Of a stretch of DNA of 16,556 nucleotides, positions 1 through 7,707 are shown in pieces. The notes beneath the pieces are model-generated. The model did not search any database. It worked only from the letters and a program-made list of their open reading frames with translations, and had not been told where the DNA came from. The stretch is taken from the NCBI GenBank assembly GCA_934446355.1, contig CAKSEC010000026.1, positions 1 through 16,556 on the forward strand. Direction: 5' to 3'. This DNA comes from an uncultured Oscillospiraceae bacterium (GTDB taxonomy: Bacteria; Bacillota; Clostridia; Oscillospirales; Ruminococcaceae). Every line of letters begins with the position of its first letter. The first letter of the stretch is position 1. Made by a program: the position numbers and the translations under genes.

Positions 1-1445
1 GCGGTATACACGACCGTATTTGACAGCTTGATCTCCATCTTTTCCAGATTACCGACCGTTCGCCCACCGCAGTTATCCGGCAGGGATATCCGATCACCCA
101 GATGCTCACCCGCGAAGATGACCTTCGCCTTGCCGGTATTCCGCCGCCGGCGGTAATCATAGAGCCGCTGCGCCACCGTCTGAGCCACAGCCGGAGAGAC
201 CAAGGTCGCGTCTGTGATTTTCACCACTTTCTGCTTGTCCGTGGCAGTCACATCCGGGTTCTTCACAGAGTACACGGCCTTGGTGTCGGCATATTTGACA
301 CCGTTCACCTCGACGCTGCCATTCTCCGCCGCCGTGAAGGTATGGGCTGTGACCTGCACCTCTGTCACAATGGCCGACGTACTGACTGAGGCACCGAGGA
401 AGGTACGCTCCAACGGTACCGTTTCTTCTTCCGTTCCGGGCGAAAACACCCGCAGCTCTGCCCGGCCATCCGTGGATACACAATAGCCCCAAACGAATAG
501 AAGCTGCTGGATCGCCGCGCGGCGGGAGCCGGCCTTCAAGATGCCAGTCACATTCATGTCCGTGACATCGGCGTCAAATTCCACCTCAAAGGGCGCGGCC
601 AGTTCCGCGATCAGCGCCTTCGCGCTTTTTCCGTTGTATACGCCGCCGGCAAAGGGCATATCGTTCAGCACGCCGATGGCGTCGCAGCACTCGATCGGGT
701 ATACCCGGCTGGAGGTGCGCTTATAGGAATCGATGTAGTACACGCCGACCAGTATGTCATTATTTCTGACCTCGACCGGCTGCTTCAGCTGGAACATGTA
801 CTCAATGTCGTCCCTGCTATCCAGCGTCCAGCTCAGCTTAGAGCCGGGTAGCTTGGTGCTGCTCAGATCGATCTCATTGACCGCCGATGCCTTCCGCAGC
901 TCCGACATGCCGAAGGATCGGTGAACGCCGAAGATCACATGATCGATCTTGGCGTAGCGGTAAGGCAGGTTTGTCTTTTTGAAGGTTAGGAGGAGCTTGT
1001 TATAGCTCTCCACCCGCTTTTGGCAAAAATACTCCACCGCGTTAGGCGTGAAGTCCTGATCCGCCTTTAGGGTACTCCCTTGATACCACTTGATGTTGAG
1101 TCCCGAGCAGTATCCTCCGGTCGCGGTATCAAAGCGAAAAGAAATGCCGACAGAGGAATACTGCTTGCTGAAGGTAATGGTGATCTGCGGCTCAGAGCCG
1201 GCGGCGAAGCTGCCGTCAGCGCCGCTCATGGCCTCCGACCAGAATGCCGGGGAGATCTCCGACGCCAGGACAAAGGCCCCATCCATCCCCCACTGATTCA
1301 GTTCCCCCGTGGCAGCTGGCTCCTCCACGGTGCCGCCGGGCAGTTGAGCAAGTGCAGATCTGTCCTGCGCTGTTGGTGCGGTCACCGTGGCATCCAGAGC
1401 GGCGCCGGGCGCAATATCCTTATACAGCAGTGTGGTCTTGCTCAT
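1..1445 (-). CDS. Baseplate hub / tail-associated (Tal-like) protein, 3' part cut off by window edge
   Basis: The frame opens at ATG 1445 and stays open to base 1, giving at least 481 residues; the C-terminal part lies outside the window. The start overlaps the stop of the preceding gene as ATGA and has AGGTGG seven bases upstream. Residues ~50-175 are rich in beta-type sequence with aromatic and Gly/Ser turns and look like a jelly-roll (galactose-binding-like) module. Residues ~185-480 resemble the hub domains of siphophage Tal/gp27-like proteins: a segment around 205-245 (SWTLDS, then VGVYYIDS), an ECCDAIGVL stretch near 252, AALIAEL-type helices, an AAIQQLLF helix near 310, and a QRLYDYRRRR stretch near 440. 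Its place after the tape measure and the Dit-like gene fits a tail-tip hub that docks adhesion or cell-wall-degrading parts. The hub role is inferred from position and general sequence style; the jelly-roll is a weaker guess. Confidence 0.75.
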   Translation of the reverse strand, partial: MSKTTLLYKDIAPGAALDATVTAPTAQDRSALAQLPGGTVEEPAATGELNQWGMDGAFVLASEISPAFWSEAMSGADGSFAAGSEPQITITFSKQYSSVGISFRFDTATGGYCSGLNIKWYQGSTLKADQDFTPNAVEYFCQKRVESYNKLLLTFKKTNLPYRYAKIDHVIFGVHRSFGMSELRKASAVNEIDLSSTKLPGSKLSWTLDSRDDIEYMFQLKQPVEVRNNDILVGVYYIDSYKRTSSRVYPIECCDAIGVLNDMPFAGGVYNGKSAKALIAELAAPFEVEFDADVTDMNVTGILKAGSRRAAIQQLLFVWGYCVSTDGRAELRVFSPGTEEETVPLERTFLGASVSTSAIVTEVQVTAHTFTAAENGSVEVNGVKYADTKAVYSVKNPDVTATDKQKVVKITDATLVSPAVAQTVAQRLYDYRRRRNTGKAKVIFAGEHLGDRISLPDNCGGRTVGNLEKMEIKLSNTVVYT

Positions 1446-1840
1446 TTGGGAACCACCTGCGCTTCCATCGGAATGAAATTGATCTCAATTTCTCCCCAGT
1501 AATTGACCCCGTTGGAGACAGATTCGATGTCCTGTGTGCCGGAAGTGTAATACGCCTCGTAGGAGATGGTGGTCTGGCCGTCCGCCGCCTCCAGCATAAC
1601 GCTGTCATCTACGGAGTGCTCCACCAGATAAGCCCAAAACTCGTCCAATCCGGCATAGTTGCTGCCCCTCCGGAAGACTTTGATCTTGTGGCCGACGTAG
1701 GTGCCGATAATATCCCGGATCATGCGGCCGGTCATAACGCGGCCGGCATTATCACCGTCCAGCACGTTGAAATTCCGGCTATAAGCAGAAATTGCGACGT
1801 CTGCGTCAAACTCCCTGCCGTTCAGTTTGATATAGCTCAT
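1442..1840 (-). CDS. Small tail-tip protein, distal-tail (Dit)-like
   Basis: A 132-residue protein starting at ATG 1840, with GGAGG about nine bases upstream (GGAGGATTACTGATATG). An in-frame start exists at 1870 but would add ten residues inside the tape-measure gene and lacks this site. The protein begins MSYIKLNGREF, continues with a LDGDNAGR stretch and an IRDIIGTYVGHK segment, and ends in a beta-rich region with NYWGEIEINFIP. This pattern recurs in siphophage proteins of about 130 residues located between the tape measure and the hub. The context suggests a ring-forming Dit-type protein joining tube to hub, but it is much shorter than classical Dit proteins (about 250 residues) and no receptor-binding domain is visible. 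The gene lies two bases from the tape-measure stop and overlaps the next gene by four bases. Confidence 0.7.
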   Translation of the reverse strand: MSYIKLNGREFDADVAISAYSRNFNVLDGDNAGRVMTGRMIRDIIGTYVGHKIKVFRRGSNYAGLDEFWAYLVEHSVDDSVMLEAADGQTTISYEAYYTSGTQDIESVSNGVNYWGEIEINFIPMEAQVVPK

Positions 1841-1841
1841 A

Positions 1842-4127
1842 TCAGTAATCCTCCAGACTGACGCCGACACGGTTCGACTCGGACTTGTTCAGCCGATATA
1901 CGACCTTGCCCAGAACGTCCTCGTCAATGACAAGGTAAGCCGTACTCTGGCCGCTGTACCCGCCTTCAGAGAGTGCCTGTCGGAAGGCCTGAACCATGGT
2001 ATCCAGGGGCGTTTCAATGTTCGTGCCCTGTTTCTGATCACCCAGCACCGCCAAGAACTCCCTATTGGGAGGAATAACGGCCCCGGTAGCCAGACGAGGA
2101 AGTTCAACGTAAGACATCTCCTGAATGACTGGGGGAAATCCTGTTAGCGCACGCATCGGCTCAAAGGCATCATTAAACGCACGCACCATTGCATTGATGA
2201 GATCAATAACAAGGTTGATAGCGTTTTCAACAATGGTCACGATCAGATTCCAAACGCCCTTCAGGATAGATGCGATACCGTCCCAAGCGCGCTTCCAATT
2301 TCCGGCAAAGACACCTGAAATGAAGGTCACAACACCTGTGAGGATCTGCTGAATACTGTTGACCATATTATTGAGCGTCACTTTCAGCGTCTCGATCCAA
2401 CTGTTTAGGAATGTCTTGATCCACTCGATCAGTCCCGACAGCCGACCGTTTGTTTGCTCGTCCAACCAGTTGAAAAGTGCATTTATAGCCGTCTGCAAGG
2501 CCGTCAGAACAGCTTCAATAATAGTTTGAAGCCCCTGCACCATGAGTTGAATGCCTTGCACTGTAAGAGCCAAATCTCCGGTAAAAACGCCTTTAAAGAA
2601 GTCGAGAAAGCCCTGTAGCAGGGATTTCATGCCGTCCAGCATAGCCTGCCCCTGCCCGAAGGCATTCGTGAACACCAGCAGCAGGCCGGCAATAGCGGCG
2701 ACCAGCAGGGGTATCCACGAGCCGGTCAGAACAGCGATCCCAAGGCCGGATATCAGCAGGCCGGCCACGGTAGACAGCATATTTTCAAAGCTCCAGCCAT
2801 TCTCCAGCGCGTCATGCAGCCCGGTGGCAAACATGACCAGACCGCTGACGACCATCCCGATCCCGGCGCCCAGCTTCCCGAAAGCGATCCAGAGGCCGAG
2901 TGTTAGCTCCGCGGCGCCCTTCAGCATCTCGAGAAAGTTATCCATGCTGACCCCGTTTTGCCATGCGTCCCACGCGCCCTTCGCCAGATCAATGCCACCG
3001 CGGATGGCCACCAGCAGGCCAACGAATTTTGTCAGCCCGTCCATAAAGCCTTTGGAGAGCTTCCACGCCAGCAGCGCCGCGCCGATCAGGTTTACCCAGT
3101 TCAGGATCTTTTCAAAGTCCGACGCCATACTGGAGGTGTCAAAAGAGAAATCCGGCTTGGCTGCGGAGCCTCCCCCGCCGCCCGAAGCACTGTTCGACAG
3201 CTTATTGATCTCATCGAAGCTGGCCAACGATTTCGACGCTTTCTTTGCGGCACCGCCTGTGGCCTCAATGGCCTCCGCCTCGTCATACATATTCTTGGCT
3301 GCGTCCTTCGCCTGCCCGATGGTCTTTCCAAACAGGAGGGACACCATGCCGGCGATCGCGCTCACAATGCGGGTAAGAATATTGACCAACGCCGTAAACG
3401 CCGGGATCAGCACCGACAAAATAGGCTGCGCCAATGTCAGCAGCGCCCCCTTCAGACGGGCAACCGCAGCCGAGGCCTCACTGTTGGACTGCACTACCTT
3501 GCCCATCCAGTCCTTCATGGACCGCAGCGCTGCTGTGATCATCGTAAAAATAAATACTCGCTTGACAAGGCCCTTGACCCGGTCGGAGAATTTCTTGATC
3601 CGCTGGTCTGCCTGCTCCACCGCGCGCGCAACAGCGTCGGCGGCAGTGGCCGGCTTGTAAAGCTCCTTAGCTACCTTTCCCGCGTGGTCCTTAGCTGTTG
3701 CCAGGTCACCATTGATGCGCTTCGCTGCTGTATCAACATCGTCCAGACGGTCGGCAGCCTGATCAAACTTTGCTTGAAGGCCATCCACAGTTTTCTGCTG
3801 AGCCGCAAGCTCTCGCGTGATACTTGCCTGCCGGGCGGCAGCTTCTGTATAAGCTGCAATACTGGCTGGGTCGTTGGAATTTGCGTTAGACATGGCCCCC
3901 GCTATGCGCTGCGCTTCGTCCTGCAGGGAAACCAATTTGGCCTTTGCCTTATCCAACTGAGCGCCCAACTCGCTGACACGCCGGGAGATCGGTAAGCGTT
4001 TATCGCTGTTTTTCTGGAGCTGTTTCTCCAAACGCTCAATCTTCTTTGTTGTGCTGGAAAGATCCTTTTCAAGATTTTCGTTATCCAGCTTAGTGCTGTA
4101 TGTAATATACCCATCTGCTCCGGGCAT
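1842..4127 (-). CDS. Tail tape measure protein
   Basis: A 761-residue protein beginning MPGADGYITYST at ATG 4127, preceded by GAGGTGA. Residues ~15-175 are strongly charged heptad-type coiled coil (LEKQLQK, AQLDKAKAKL, ARQASITRELAAQQ). Residues ~180-220 are basic and amphipathic. A pure glycine run near residue 316 makes a flexible linker. Several hydrophobic segments lie between ~345 and 500, and more alpha-helical coil up to ~665. The C-terminus has the LPRLATGAVIPPN motif near 676, which I know from many Firmicutes phage tape measures. By the usual rule of about 1.5 angstrom per residue this implies a tail near 110 nm, of siphophage type. The protein acts as ruler and scaffold inside the tube and probably passes through the membrane at DNA entry. 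No lytic domain (NlpC/P60, lysozyme or peptidase) is visible. Confidence 0.95.
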   Translation of the reverse strand: MPGADGYITYSTKLDNENLEKDLSSTTKKIERLEKQLQKNSDKRLPISRRVSELGAQLDKAKAKLVSLQDEAQRIAGAMSNANSNDPASIAAYTEAAARQASITRELAAQQKTVDGLQAKFDQAADRLDDVDTAAKRINGDLATAKDHAGKVAKELYKPATAADAVARAVEQADQRIKKFSDRVKGLVKRVFIFTMITAALRSMKDWMGKVVQSNSEASAAVARLKGALLTLAQPILSVLIPAFTALVNILTRIVSAIAGMVSLLFGKTIGQAKDAAKNMYDEAEAIEATGGAAKKASKSLASFDEINKLSNSASGGGGGSAAKPDFSFDTSSMASDFEKILNWVNLIGAALLAWKLSKGFMDGLTKFVGLLVAIRGGIDLAKGAWDAWQNGVSMDNFLEMLKGAAELTLGLWIAFGKLGAGIGMVVSGLVMFATGLHDALENGWSFENMLSTVAGLLISGLGIAVLTGSWIPLLVAAIAGLLLVFTNAFGQGQAMLDGMKSLLQGFLDFFKGVFTGDLALTVQGIQLMVQGLQTIIEAVLTALQTAINALFNWLDEQTNGRLSGLIEWIKTFLNSWIETLKVTLNNMVNSIQQILTGVVTFISGVFAGNWKRAWDGIASILKGVWNLIVTIVENAINLVIDLINAMVRAFNDAFEPMRALTGFPPVIQEMSYVELPRLATGAVIPPNREFLAVLGDQKQGTNIETPLDTMVQAFRQALSEGGYSGQSTAYLVIDEDVLGKVVYRLNKSESNRVGVSLEDY

Positions 4128-4136
4128 TGCGTCACC

Positions 4137-4694
4137 TCATTTCTTTCCCAGCCATGCGTTTACAACTGCATCTTCAGCCTCTGTAAAGCTGGTTTTCAGA
4201 TCTACCATTTCCCTATTGTCCTGGTACCACGCCTGATCCGCCTTATCCAACGGCTTGCCCTTGGCCTTCATGCTACGAATCCGCACGATTTGTGCAAAGA
4301 GGCAGTCTCCGATTTCATAGTAGGCAGAGATGAATGTCCACCAATGCAGGTACTCCATTTCCCGGATTTCTTTCCCCAAAACACGGTTAATGGGTGCCGC
4401 AATATAGCGGAAGTCCTGACTCCAATCCATCAGTCTTGGTGCTGGCCGCTGACGCCGCTCATTCTCCCCGCAGTTGATAAACCAGATGCACTGCTTTGCA
4501 GCTTCCTGCCAGTCCTCCACCGGCATAGCCTCAAGCTCCGGGTAGAAGATGTAAAGCGCTACAGCCGATTTTTCTTCACTGCTCAGCTCTGGATCTGTCA
4601 GGGCCTCACAGATATCCAGTATGGCCCGATAGTCGGAACGGATGGAATACTCCCGCCCACCCACAATTACGGTTTTTGGCAAAGTGTATTCCAT
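4137..4694 (-). CDS. Bacteriophage Gp15-family protein (second tail assembly chaperone)
   Basis: A 185-residue protein, ATG 4694, with GAGAGGAG eight bases upstream. It starts MEYTLPKTVIVGGREYSI, continues with a DYRAILDICEALTDPELS helix and a YPELEAMP segment, and has a tryptophan-rich middle (LHWWTFISAYYEIGD) and an acidic C-terminus. This layout is that of the phage Gp15 family found just upstream of tape measure genes. Its position right after the first chaperone and nine bases before the tape measure suggests the role played by the lambda gpGT extension: binding the tape measure and recruiting tube subunits. Here it is a separate gene with its own ribosome binding site rather than a frameshift product. 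The function is inferred from synteny; family membership is fairly sure. Confidence 0.85.
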   Translation of the reverse strand: MEYTLPKTVIVGGREYSIRSDYRAILDICEALTDPELSSEEKSAVALYIFYPELEAMPVEDWQEAAKQCIWFINCGENERRQRPAPRLMDWSQDFRYIAAPINRVLGKEIREMEYLHWWTFISAYYEIGDCLFAQIVRIRSMKAKGKPLDKADQAWYQDNREMVDLKTSFTEAEDAVVNAWLGKK

Positions 4695-4706
4695 CCGTTT
4701 CTCCTC

Positions 4707-5129
4707 TCAGCGATGATATTTCTTCAGGTACTTCTCCACGCGCGGCTTGGACGCCCGGATCTGCTTAGACATTTCTTCCGGCACTGTGTCAATGACCGCC
4801 AGAAAGAAGTTCGTCCACAAAGGCAGGCCCTCTGCCATAGCATGGGCGCTGTGACCTTGGAATACTGCGGCCGCGGTGTCTTCGCCAAACAGCCTGTCAA
4901 CGCCGTCAGATACTTCCGCGTCACGCTGCCGCACATACTCGAAGAAGGCGGTATTGTTCTCAAACTTCTTGTCCTTGTCAGCCTCATACCGTTCAGCGCA
5001 TTCCGCAAACAGATCATACAGAGCCGACACGAAATTAACATCCGTGGGGTTATAGCTGATCTGCGCGGTGCCATCATTGATGTCGAAGGTTTTTACTCCG
5101 ATCGGGAAATTCAAAGCATTCACAGGCAT
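4707..5129 (-). CDS. Tail assembly chaperone (gpG-like)
   Basis: A 140-residue acidic protein between tail tube and Gp15, in the position of lambda gpG. It starts MPVNALNFPIGVKTFDIND, has an N-terminal beta region, then helices, and ends with a basic KYLKKYHR tail. The start is ambiguous: ATG 5129 sits only about two bases after AGGAGG, while the in-frame GTG at 5123 (MNALNFPIG) has the same site at an optimal spacing of eight bases, so the true product may be two residues shorter. The gene is 12 bases from the Gp15-like gene and 12 bases after the tail tube gene. I saw no convincing slippery heptamer near its end, and the next gene has a strong Shine-Dalgarno site, so programmed frameshifting is unlikely here. 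Confidence 0.75.
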   Translation of the reverse strand: MPVNALNFPIGVKTFDINDGTAQISYNPTDVNFVSALYDLFAECAERYEADKDKKFENNTAFFEYVRQRDAEVSDGVDRLFGEDTAAAVFQGHSAHAMAEGLPLWTNFFLAVIDTVPEEMSKQIRASKPRVEKYLKKYHR

Positions 5130-5141
5130 CTCCTCCTACTC

Positions 5142-5660
5142 TCAGGCCGCTTTGGTGAAGGTGACCTCACCGTCAGCAATAGCCGCCGTGCCGGTGGTAC
5201 GGGTGCCGCCATAGGTCACATCGATGGGCATACCCACATTAGAGCTGCCACCCAGAGAGGCAGGCTTGACCATGCAGGATTCATACCGCTCAGCGAATAC
5301 TGCGGTATCCGCCGTACCGGCGTAAGCATGGACCACCAACAGGTCGTTGTTGGCCATAGCTGCCACATTCTGTTCCTTGATGGACTGGTTCCAGATCTTC
5401 ACCTGGGCCGCGTCACCGGAGTCCAGCTCACAAGGCTCAAAGCTCTGCGTGATCACAGGCTTCTTCATGTTGGTGTAGATCTCACCGAAGATATCAGTCT
5501 TGCTCTCTTCGCTGTAATCGTACTCCATGGAGCTCTCCTCAACGCGCGTACCGACGGGGCTCCAGACCGGAGCGCTATTGGTCCCGGTATTCAGATACAG
5601 GATCAGGAGCTTCCGATCCACGACCTGTCCAGCCGGTGTGTTAAACGTCATATCAGCCAT
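5142..5660 (-). CDS. Major tail tube protein
   Basis: A 172-residue protein, ATG 5660, preceded by AAGGGGG. It overlaps the end of the tail terminator gene by 13 bases. Features typical of Firmicutes siphophage tube proteins are an MADMTFNTPAGQVVDRK start, a motif of SSMEYDYSEESKTDIFG type in the first third, the segment KKPVITQSFEPCELD, and a C-terminal beta region ending in a G-T-A-rich strand (GEVTFTKAA). Such proteins stack as hexameric rings around the tape measure to form the DNA conduit. No Ig-like decoration domain follows, which fits the short length. It is probably among the most highly expressed genes of the operon, consistent with its strong ribosome binding site. The call rests on sequence character and its place between terminator and chaperone. 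Confidence 0.88.
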   Translation of the reverse strand: MADMTFNTPAGQVVDRKLLILYLNTGTNSAPVWSPVGTRVEESSMEYDYSEESKTDIFGEIYTNMKKPVITQSFEPCELDSGDAAQVKIWNQSIKEQNVAAMANNDLLVVHAYAGTADTAVFAERYESCMVKPASLGGSSNVGMPIDVTYGGTRTTGTAAIADGEVTFTKAA

Positions 5661-6106
5661 TTGTTTTCCCCCTTAAACTTTTTGATGAACCGCACAGATA
5701 GCTGCACTACATAGACGCCGGTTCCTTCCTCATCAGTCTGTAGCAGCGTACCATTCTGTGCGGTGATCCGCTCTTCACGGGGATCATCCCCGAATACCGG
5801 CGCGGCTCCGGTTACTGACTGCTCCTGAACCCACTCTTGCAGGTCTACGATCCAATCAGCGTTTTTTGCGGCCCCTTCATCGTCATTGGGAGCCTTTTCA
5901 AACACATAGTACAGGCCAAAGTTGTACTGGTTGGTGATTGTGGTATTGCCAACAATATCCCGTTTCCGGCTTACTTCCACCAGTCCGTCCGGCAGGATAC
6001 CTCCGGTATTGGGGATCTTGTCGGTATAGTCCACCTGAAAGCCCGAGAGTACATTGTACTGTGGAAAATCTGCCAACCAGCCGCGGACTGTTTCCAAAGC
6101 ATTCAT
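5648..6106 (-). CDS. Tail terminator / minor capsid protein
   Basis: A 152-residue protein, ATG 6106, overlapping the upstream stop by four bases (ATGA). It begins MNALETVRGWLADFPQYNVL, a short N-terminal helix typical of this class, followed by FQVDYTDKIPN. The middle has a NQYNFGLYYVFEKAPNDDEGA segment and a DLQEWVQEQ helix, and the C-terminus has two beta strands (YVVQLSVRF). It matches the Firmicutes phage 'minor capsid' family that I associate with tail terminators (SPP1 gp17.1 or lambda gpU equivalents), which cap the tube and join it to the head connector. It lies between a gp10-like joining protein and the tail tube, which is exactly that position. The specific function is inferred from synteny. 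Confidence 0.75.
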   Translation of the reverse strand: MNALETVRGWLADFPQYNVLSGFQVDYTDKIPNTGGILPDGLVEVSRKRDIVGNTTITNQYNFGLYYVFEKAPNDDEGAAKNADWIVDLQEWVQEQSVTGAAPVFGDDPREERITAQNGTLLQTDEEGTGVYVVQLSVRFIKKFKGENKWLI

Positions 6107-6573
6107 ACGGGATCAGGCCTCCCCCGAACGTAGTTCTTCAGATCCGTCAGCATGGCATCGCCTTCCTTTTCCTGAAGGCGCCGTCCCCAGAACGGCCCTG
6201 CATCCGGATTCTTTGCCGCGGTATACTTCAACGGCCGCTCGGTCGCTTTCAGCTGCGTGCCGCGTCGCCATCGTGGCCCGATACCCGGAATCAGCATTGG
6301 ACCATTCCCTGTCACAGCATTAACCATGACTTTTCCCTCATGCAGATACCTGGCATAGGGCACAAAGCTATTGATCTCCGGGCGACTGATGGGAGACTGC
6401 GCTTGTGTCAGCTTGATGGTCGCTCCAGTCCGGTATGGCATATACCGCACAATGCGACGCAGCACATTGGCGGTATGGAACTGCTGCACATCACCGTTCA
6501 TGTCCAGGCCTTTCCGACGCAGGATCTCCGCCACCGGGTGGCTGTTCACCTTGACGCTGCCAATAATCGACAT
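6103..6573 (-). CDS. Minor capsid / HK97 gp10-like head-tail joining protein
   Basis: The best start is ATG 6573 (MSIIGSVKVNS), with AGGTGG five bases upstream, giving 156 residues. An in-frame GTG at 6582 would overlap the upstream gene and has no good Shine-Dalgarno site. The protein has an N-terminal helix with HTANVLRRIVRYMPYRTG, then a conserved FVPYARYLHEGKV stretch and a C-terminal GPFWGRRL motif followed by a helical end. A helix, then PYRTG, then a YARYLHEG core, then a W-x-x-R near the C-terminus is the usual pattern of phage 'minor capsid' proteins of the HK97 gp10 / SPP1 gp17 type, which act at the head-tail joint. It starts two bases after the stop of the upstream gene. Confidence 0.75.
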   Translation of the reverse strand: MSIIGSVKVNSHPVAEILRRKGLDMNGDVQQFHTANVLRRIVRYMPYRTGATIKLTQAQSPISRPEINSFVPYARYLHEGKVMVNAVTGNGPMLIPGIGPRWRRGTQLKATERPLKYTAAKNPDAGPFWGRRLQEKEGDAMLTDLKNYVRGRPDPV

Positions 6574-6574
6574 A

Positions 6575-6949
6575 TTACCCACCTGCTTCCGTATGAACTA
6601 CACAGCCGTTCCAATACTTCGGATCAACGTACTTGATAACGACAAGTCCAGGAACCTTAACCGGGATCAGCGCGGACCATTCGGCCCGCGTGCTGACTTT
6701 CGGGCCTTCGCCCAAAAGAACCTTGTCTCCAACTTCTACCGGAACCGTCGAGCCGGGAATGACCAACAGGAAGCTGCTTACCTCACTACTGCCGGTCTTA
6801 TCCACATTCTGCGTCTTCTTGAAGTCAAGAAAGGCGTTGGCAAATACTCTCCGAGTGTAGGCATCCGGTCCGCTCTGGTGGTACACGGTGACCGTCTGAT
6901 TGCAGAGCTCGTAATTGACTGGGCATTTTTTGTTTCTAAGAGCAAGCAT
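6575..6949 (-). CDS. Head closure / stopper protein (putative)
   Basis: A 124-residue protein whose ATG shares one base with the preceding stop (TGATG), implying translational coupling. It begins MLALRNKKCPVNYELCNQTVTVYH and is beta-rich, with segments FLDFKKTQNVDKTG, SSFLLVIPG, VEVGDKVLLGEGP and VVIKYVDPKYWNG. A small beta-barrel protein between the adaptor and the gp10-like protein is in the place of SPP1 gp16, the stopper that closes the packaged head. I recognise the type as common in clostridial siphophages but cannot name a defined family with certainty. The two N-terminal cysteines (residues 9 and 16) and one near the end are not in a metal-binding arrangement. Confidence 0.65.
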   Translation of the reverse strand: MLALRNKKCPVNYELCNQTVTVYHQSGPDAYTRRVFANAFLDFKKTQNVDKTGSSEVSSFLLVIPGSTVPVEVGDKVLLGEGPKVSTRAEWSALIPVKVPGLVVIKYVDPKYWNGCVVHTEAGG

Positions 6950-7311
6950 CAGCTCACCCCCCGATAAATGTCCAAATAGAGACTTGCTGCTCGATACAGC
7001 GCTTTGGCCTGCCCTTTCTCAGAGACATCCACCGCAGTAGCCGCCGCGCTGCCATAGGTCGTTGACACAGATCCGATGGACGCGGCCTGCACAGCCCCGG
7101 CAGTTCCGTTTACGACCAAATCGACGTTGTGTAGCGCCTCAGACATAGCACAGATAGCCATGCTCTCCGCATTTTTCTCTGGGCAGGTCACGGTATAGAT
7201 TCGCTTATAGTGCCGGAGCTGGTCCGCAGCTCGCGCTTCCAGCTCCGGCCACTCTTCAGCGGAGATGGCACCGCCGAGGTAAGTTTCTGTGTAAAACGTA
7301 TAATCAACCAT
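6949..7311 (-). CDS. Head-tail connector (adaptor) protein, SPP1 gp15-like
   Basis: A 120-residue, mostly helical protein, ATG 7311, with AAGGAGG seven bases upstream. It starts MVDYTFYTETYLGG, followed by a segment (residues ~15-40) with W and long helices (ARAADQLRHYKRIY), then a cysteine-containing helix with AICAMSEALH, and a flexible Gly/Ala/Ser segment around SIGSVSTTYGSAAAT. It ends in a helix ALYRAASLYLDIYRG. This is the usual layout of gp6/gp15-type adaptors that dock under the portal, with the Ser/Gly-rich loop probably facing the channel. It is the first of four head-tail joining genes in conventional order. The role is inferred from gene order and helical layout. Confidence 0.72.
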   Translation of the reverse strand: MVDYTFYTETYLGGAISAEEWPELEARAADQLRHYKRIYTVTCPEKNAESMAICAMSEALHNVDLVVNGTAGAVQAASIGSVSTTYGSAAATAVDVSEKGQAKALYRAASLYLDIYRGVS

Positions 7312-7326
7312 GACGGTGCCTCCTTA

Positions 7327-7539
7327 TCAGGTCGTTTCTGCCGGAGCAACCGTGATCTCAACCTCAGAGCCATTCAACAGCGTAGCGGTTCCACCCGTCA
7401 CCTTTCCAGCTGCATCGGTTGTGAGCGCGATTCCCACAACGGACTTACTGCCCTTGTCCACTTCCTTCAGAACGCGATTGAAGTTCTCCGTCACGTTCGG
7501 ATCGGTCAGATGCAGCAGACGGTTGTCAGTCTTCGGCAT
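7327..7539 (-). CDS. Small capsid-operon protein, possible head decoration/fibre protein
   Basis: Start ATG 7539 (MPKTDNRLLHLTD) has AGGAGG about seven bases upstream, giving 70 residues. An in-frame ATG at 7560 would add seven residues within the zinc-finger gene and lacks the site. Residues ~10-30 are a predicted helix (NVTENFNRVLKEVDKG). The remaining half reads as a beta unit, with a segment TTDAAGKVTGGTATLLNG followed by SEVEITV. That beta unit is reminiscent of small repeat units in phage head-fibre or decoration proteins, and a location just after the major capsid gene supports a capsid-surface role. I cannot assign the family firmly. The gene overlaps the end of the zinc-finger gene by 14 bases in another frame. 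Confidence 0.65.
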   Translation of the reverse strand: MPKTDNRLLHLTDPNVTENFNRVLKEVDKGSKSVVGIALTTDAAGKVTGGTATLLNGSEVEITVAPAETT

Positions 7540-7696
7540 CGTTGCCCTCCTTCGCATCATTCAAACCTTCTGTAAGATCAGGATGCTTGTCTTGGAGATG
7601 CTTTGTAAGAGCCGCTTCGCTCTTGTAGTTCTTACCGCAATGCGGGCAGATGTAGGCCGGTTCCTCCGGCGGCAAAATCAAGCCGACAGTACGCAT
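7526..7696 (-). CDS. 56-residue C2H2 zinc-finger protein
   Basis: A short gene, ATG 7696 to TGA 7526. Its ribosome binding site (GAGGAGGTG, five bases before ATG) overlaps the stop of the major capsid gene, so the two are probably translationally coupled. The protein begins MRTVGLILPPEEPAYICPHC and contains a classical C-x2-C-x12-H-x4-H zinc-binding pattern: Cys17, Cys20, His33, His38, with Leu30 at the usual hydrophobic core position. A short acidic tail ends in EGNDAED. The perfect spacing, good ribosome site and compact coupling make it a real gene. A single finger rarely binds DNA alone, so it may bind protein or be a structural part of the head. The function is unknown. Confidence 0.82.
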   Translation of the reverse strand: MRTVGLILPPEEPAYICPHCGKNYKSEAALTKHLQDKHPDLTEGLNDAKEGNDAED

Positions 7697-7707
7697 ATAG
7701 CACCTCC

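Noticed and set aside
2551..3995. Long plus-strand frames opposite the tape measure gene
   Set aside because: Tape measure genes often leave long mirror frames; there is no start site and no recognisable domain.
4695..4760. Programmed frameshift between the two tail chaperone genes, as in lambda G/GT
   Set aside because: No slippery heptamer is evident at the gene end, and the second gene has its own strong ribosome site.
4290..5714. A 474-residue open frame on the plus strand
   Set aside because: It lies opposite four recognised tail genes with good ribosome sites and has shadow-type composition.
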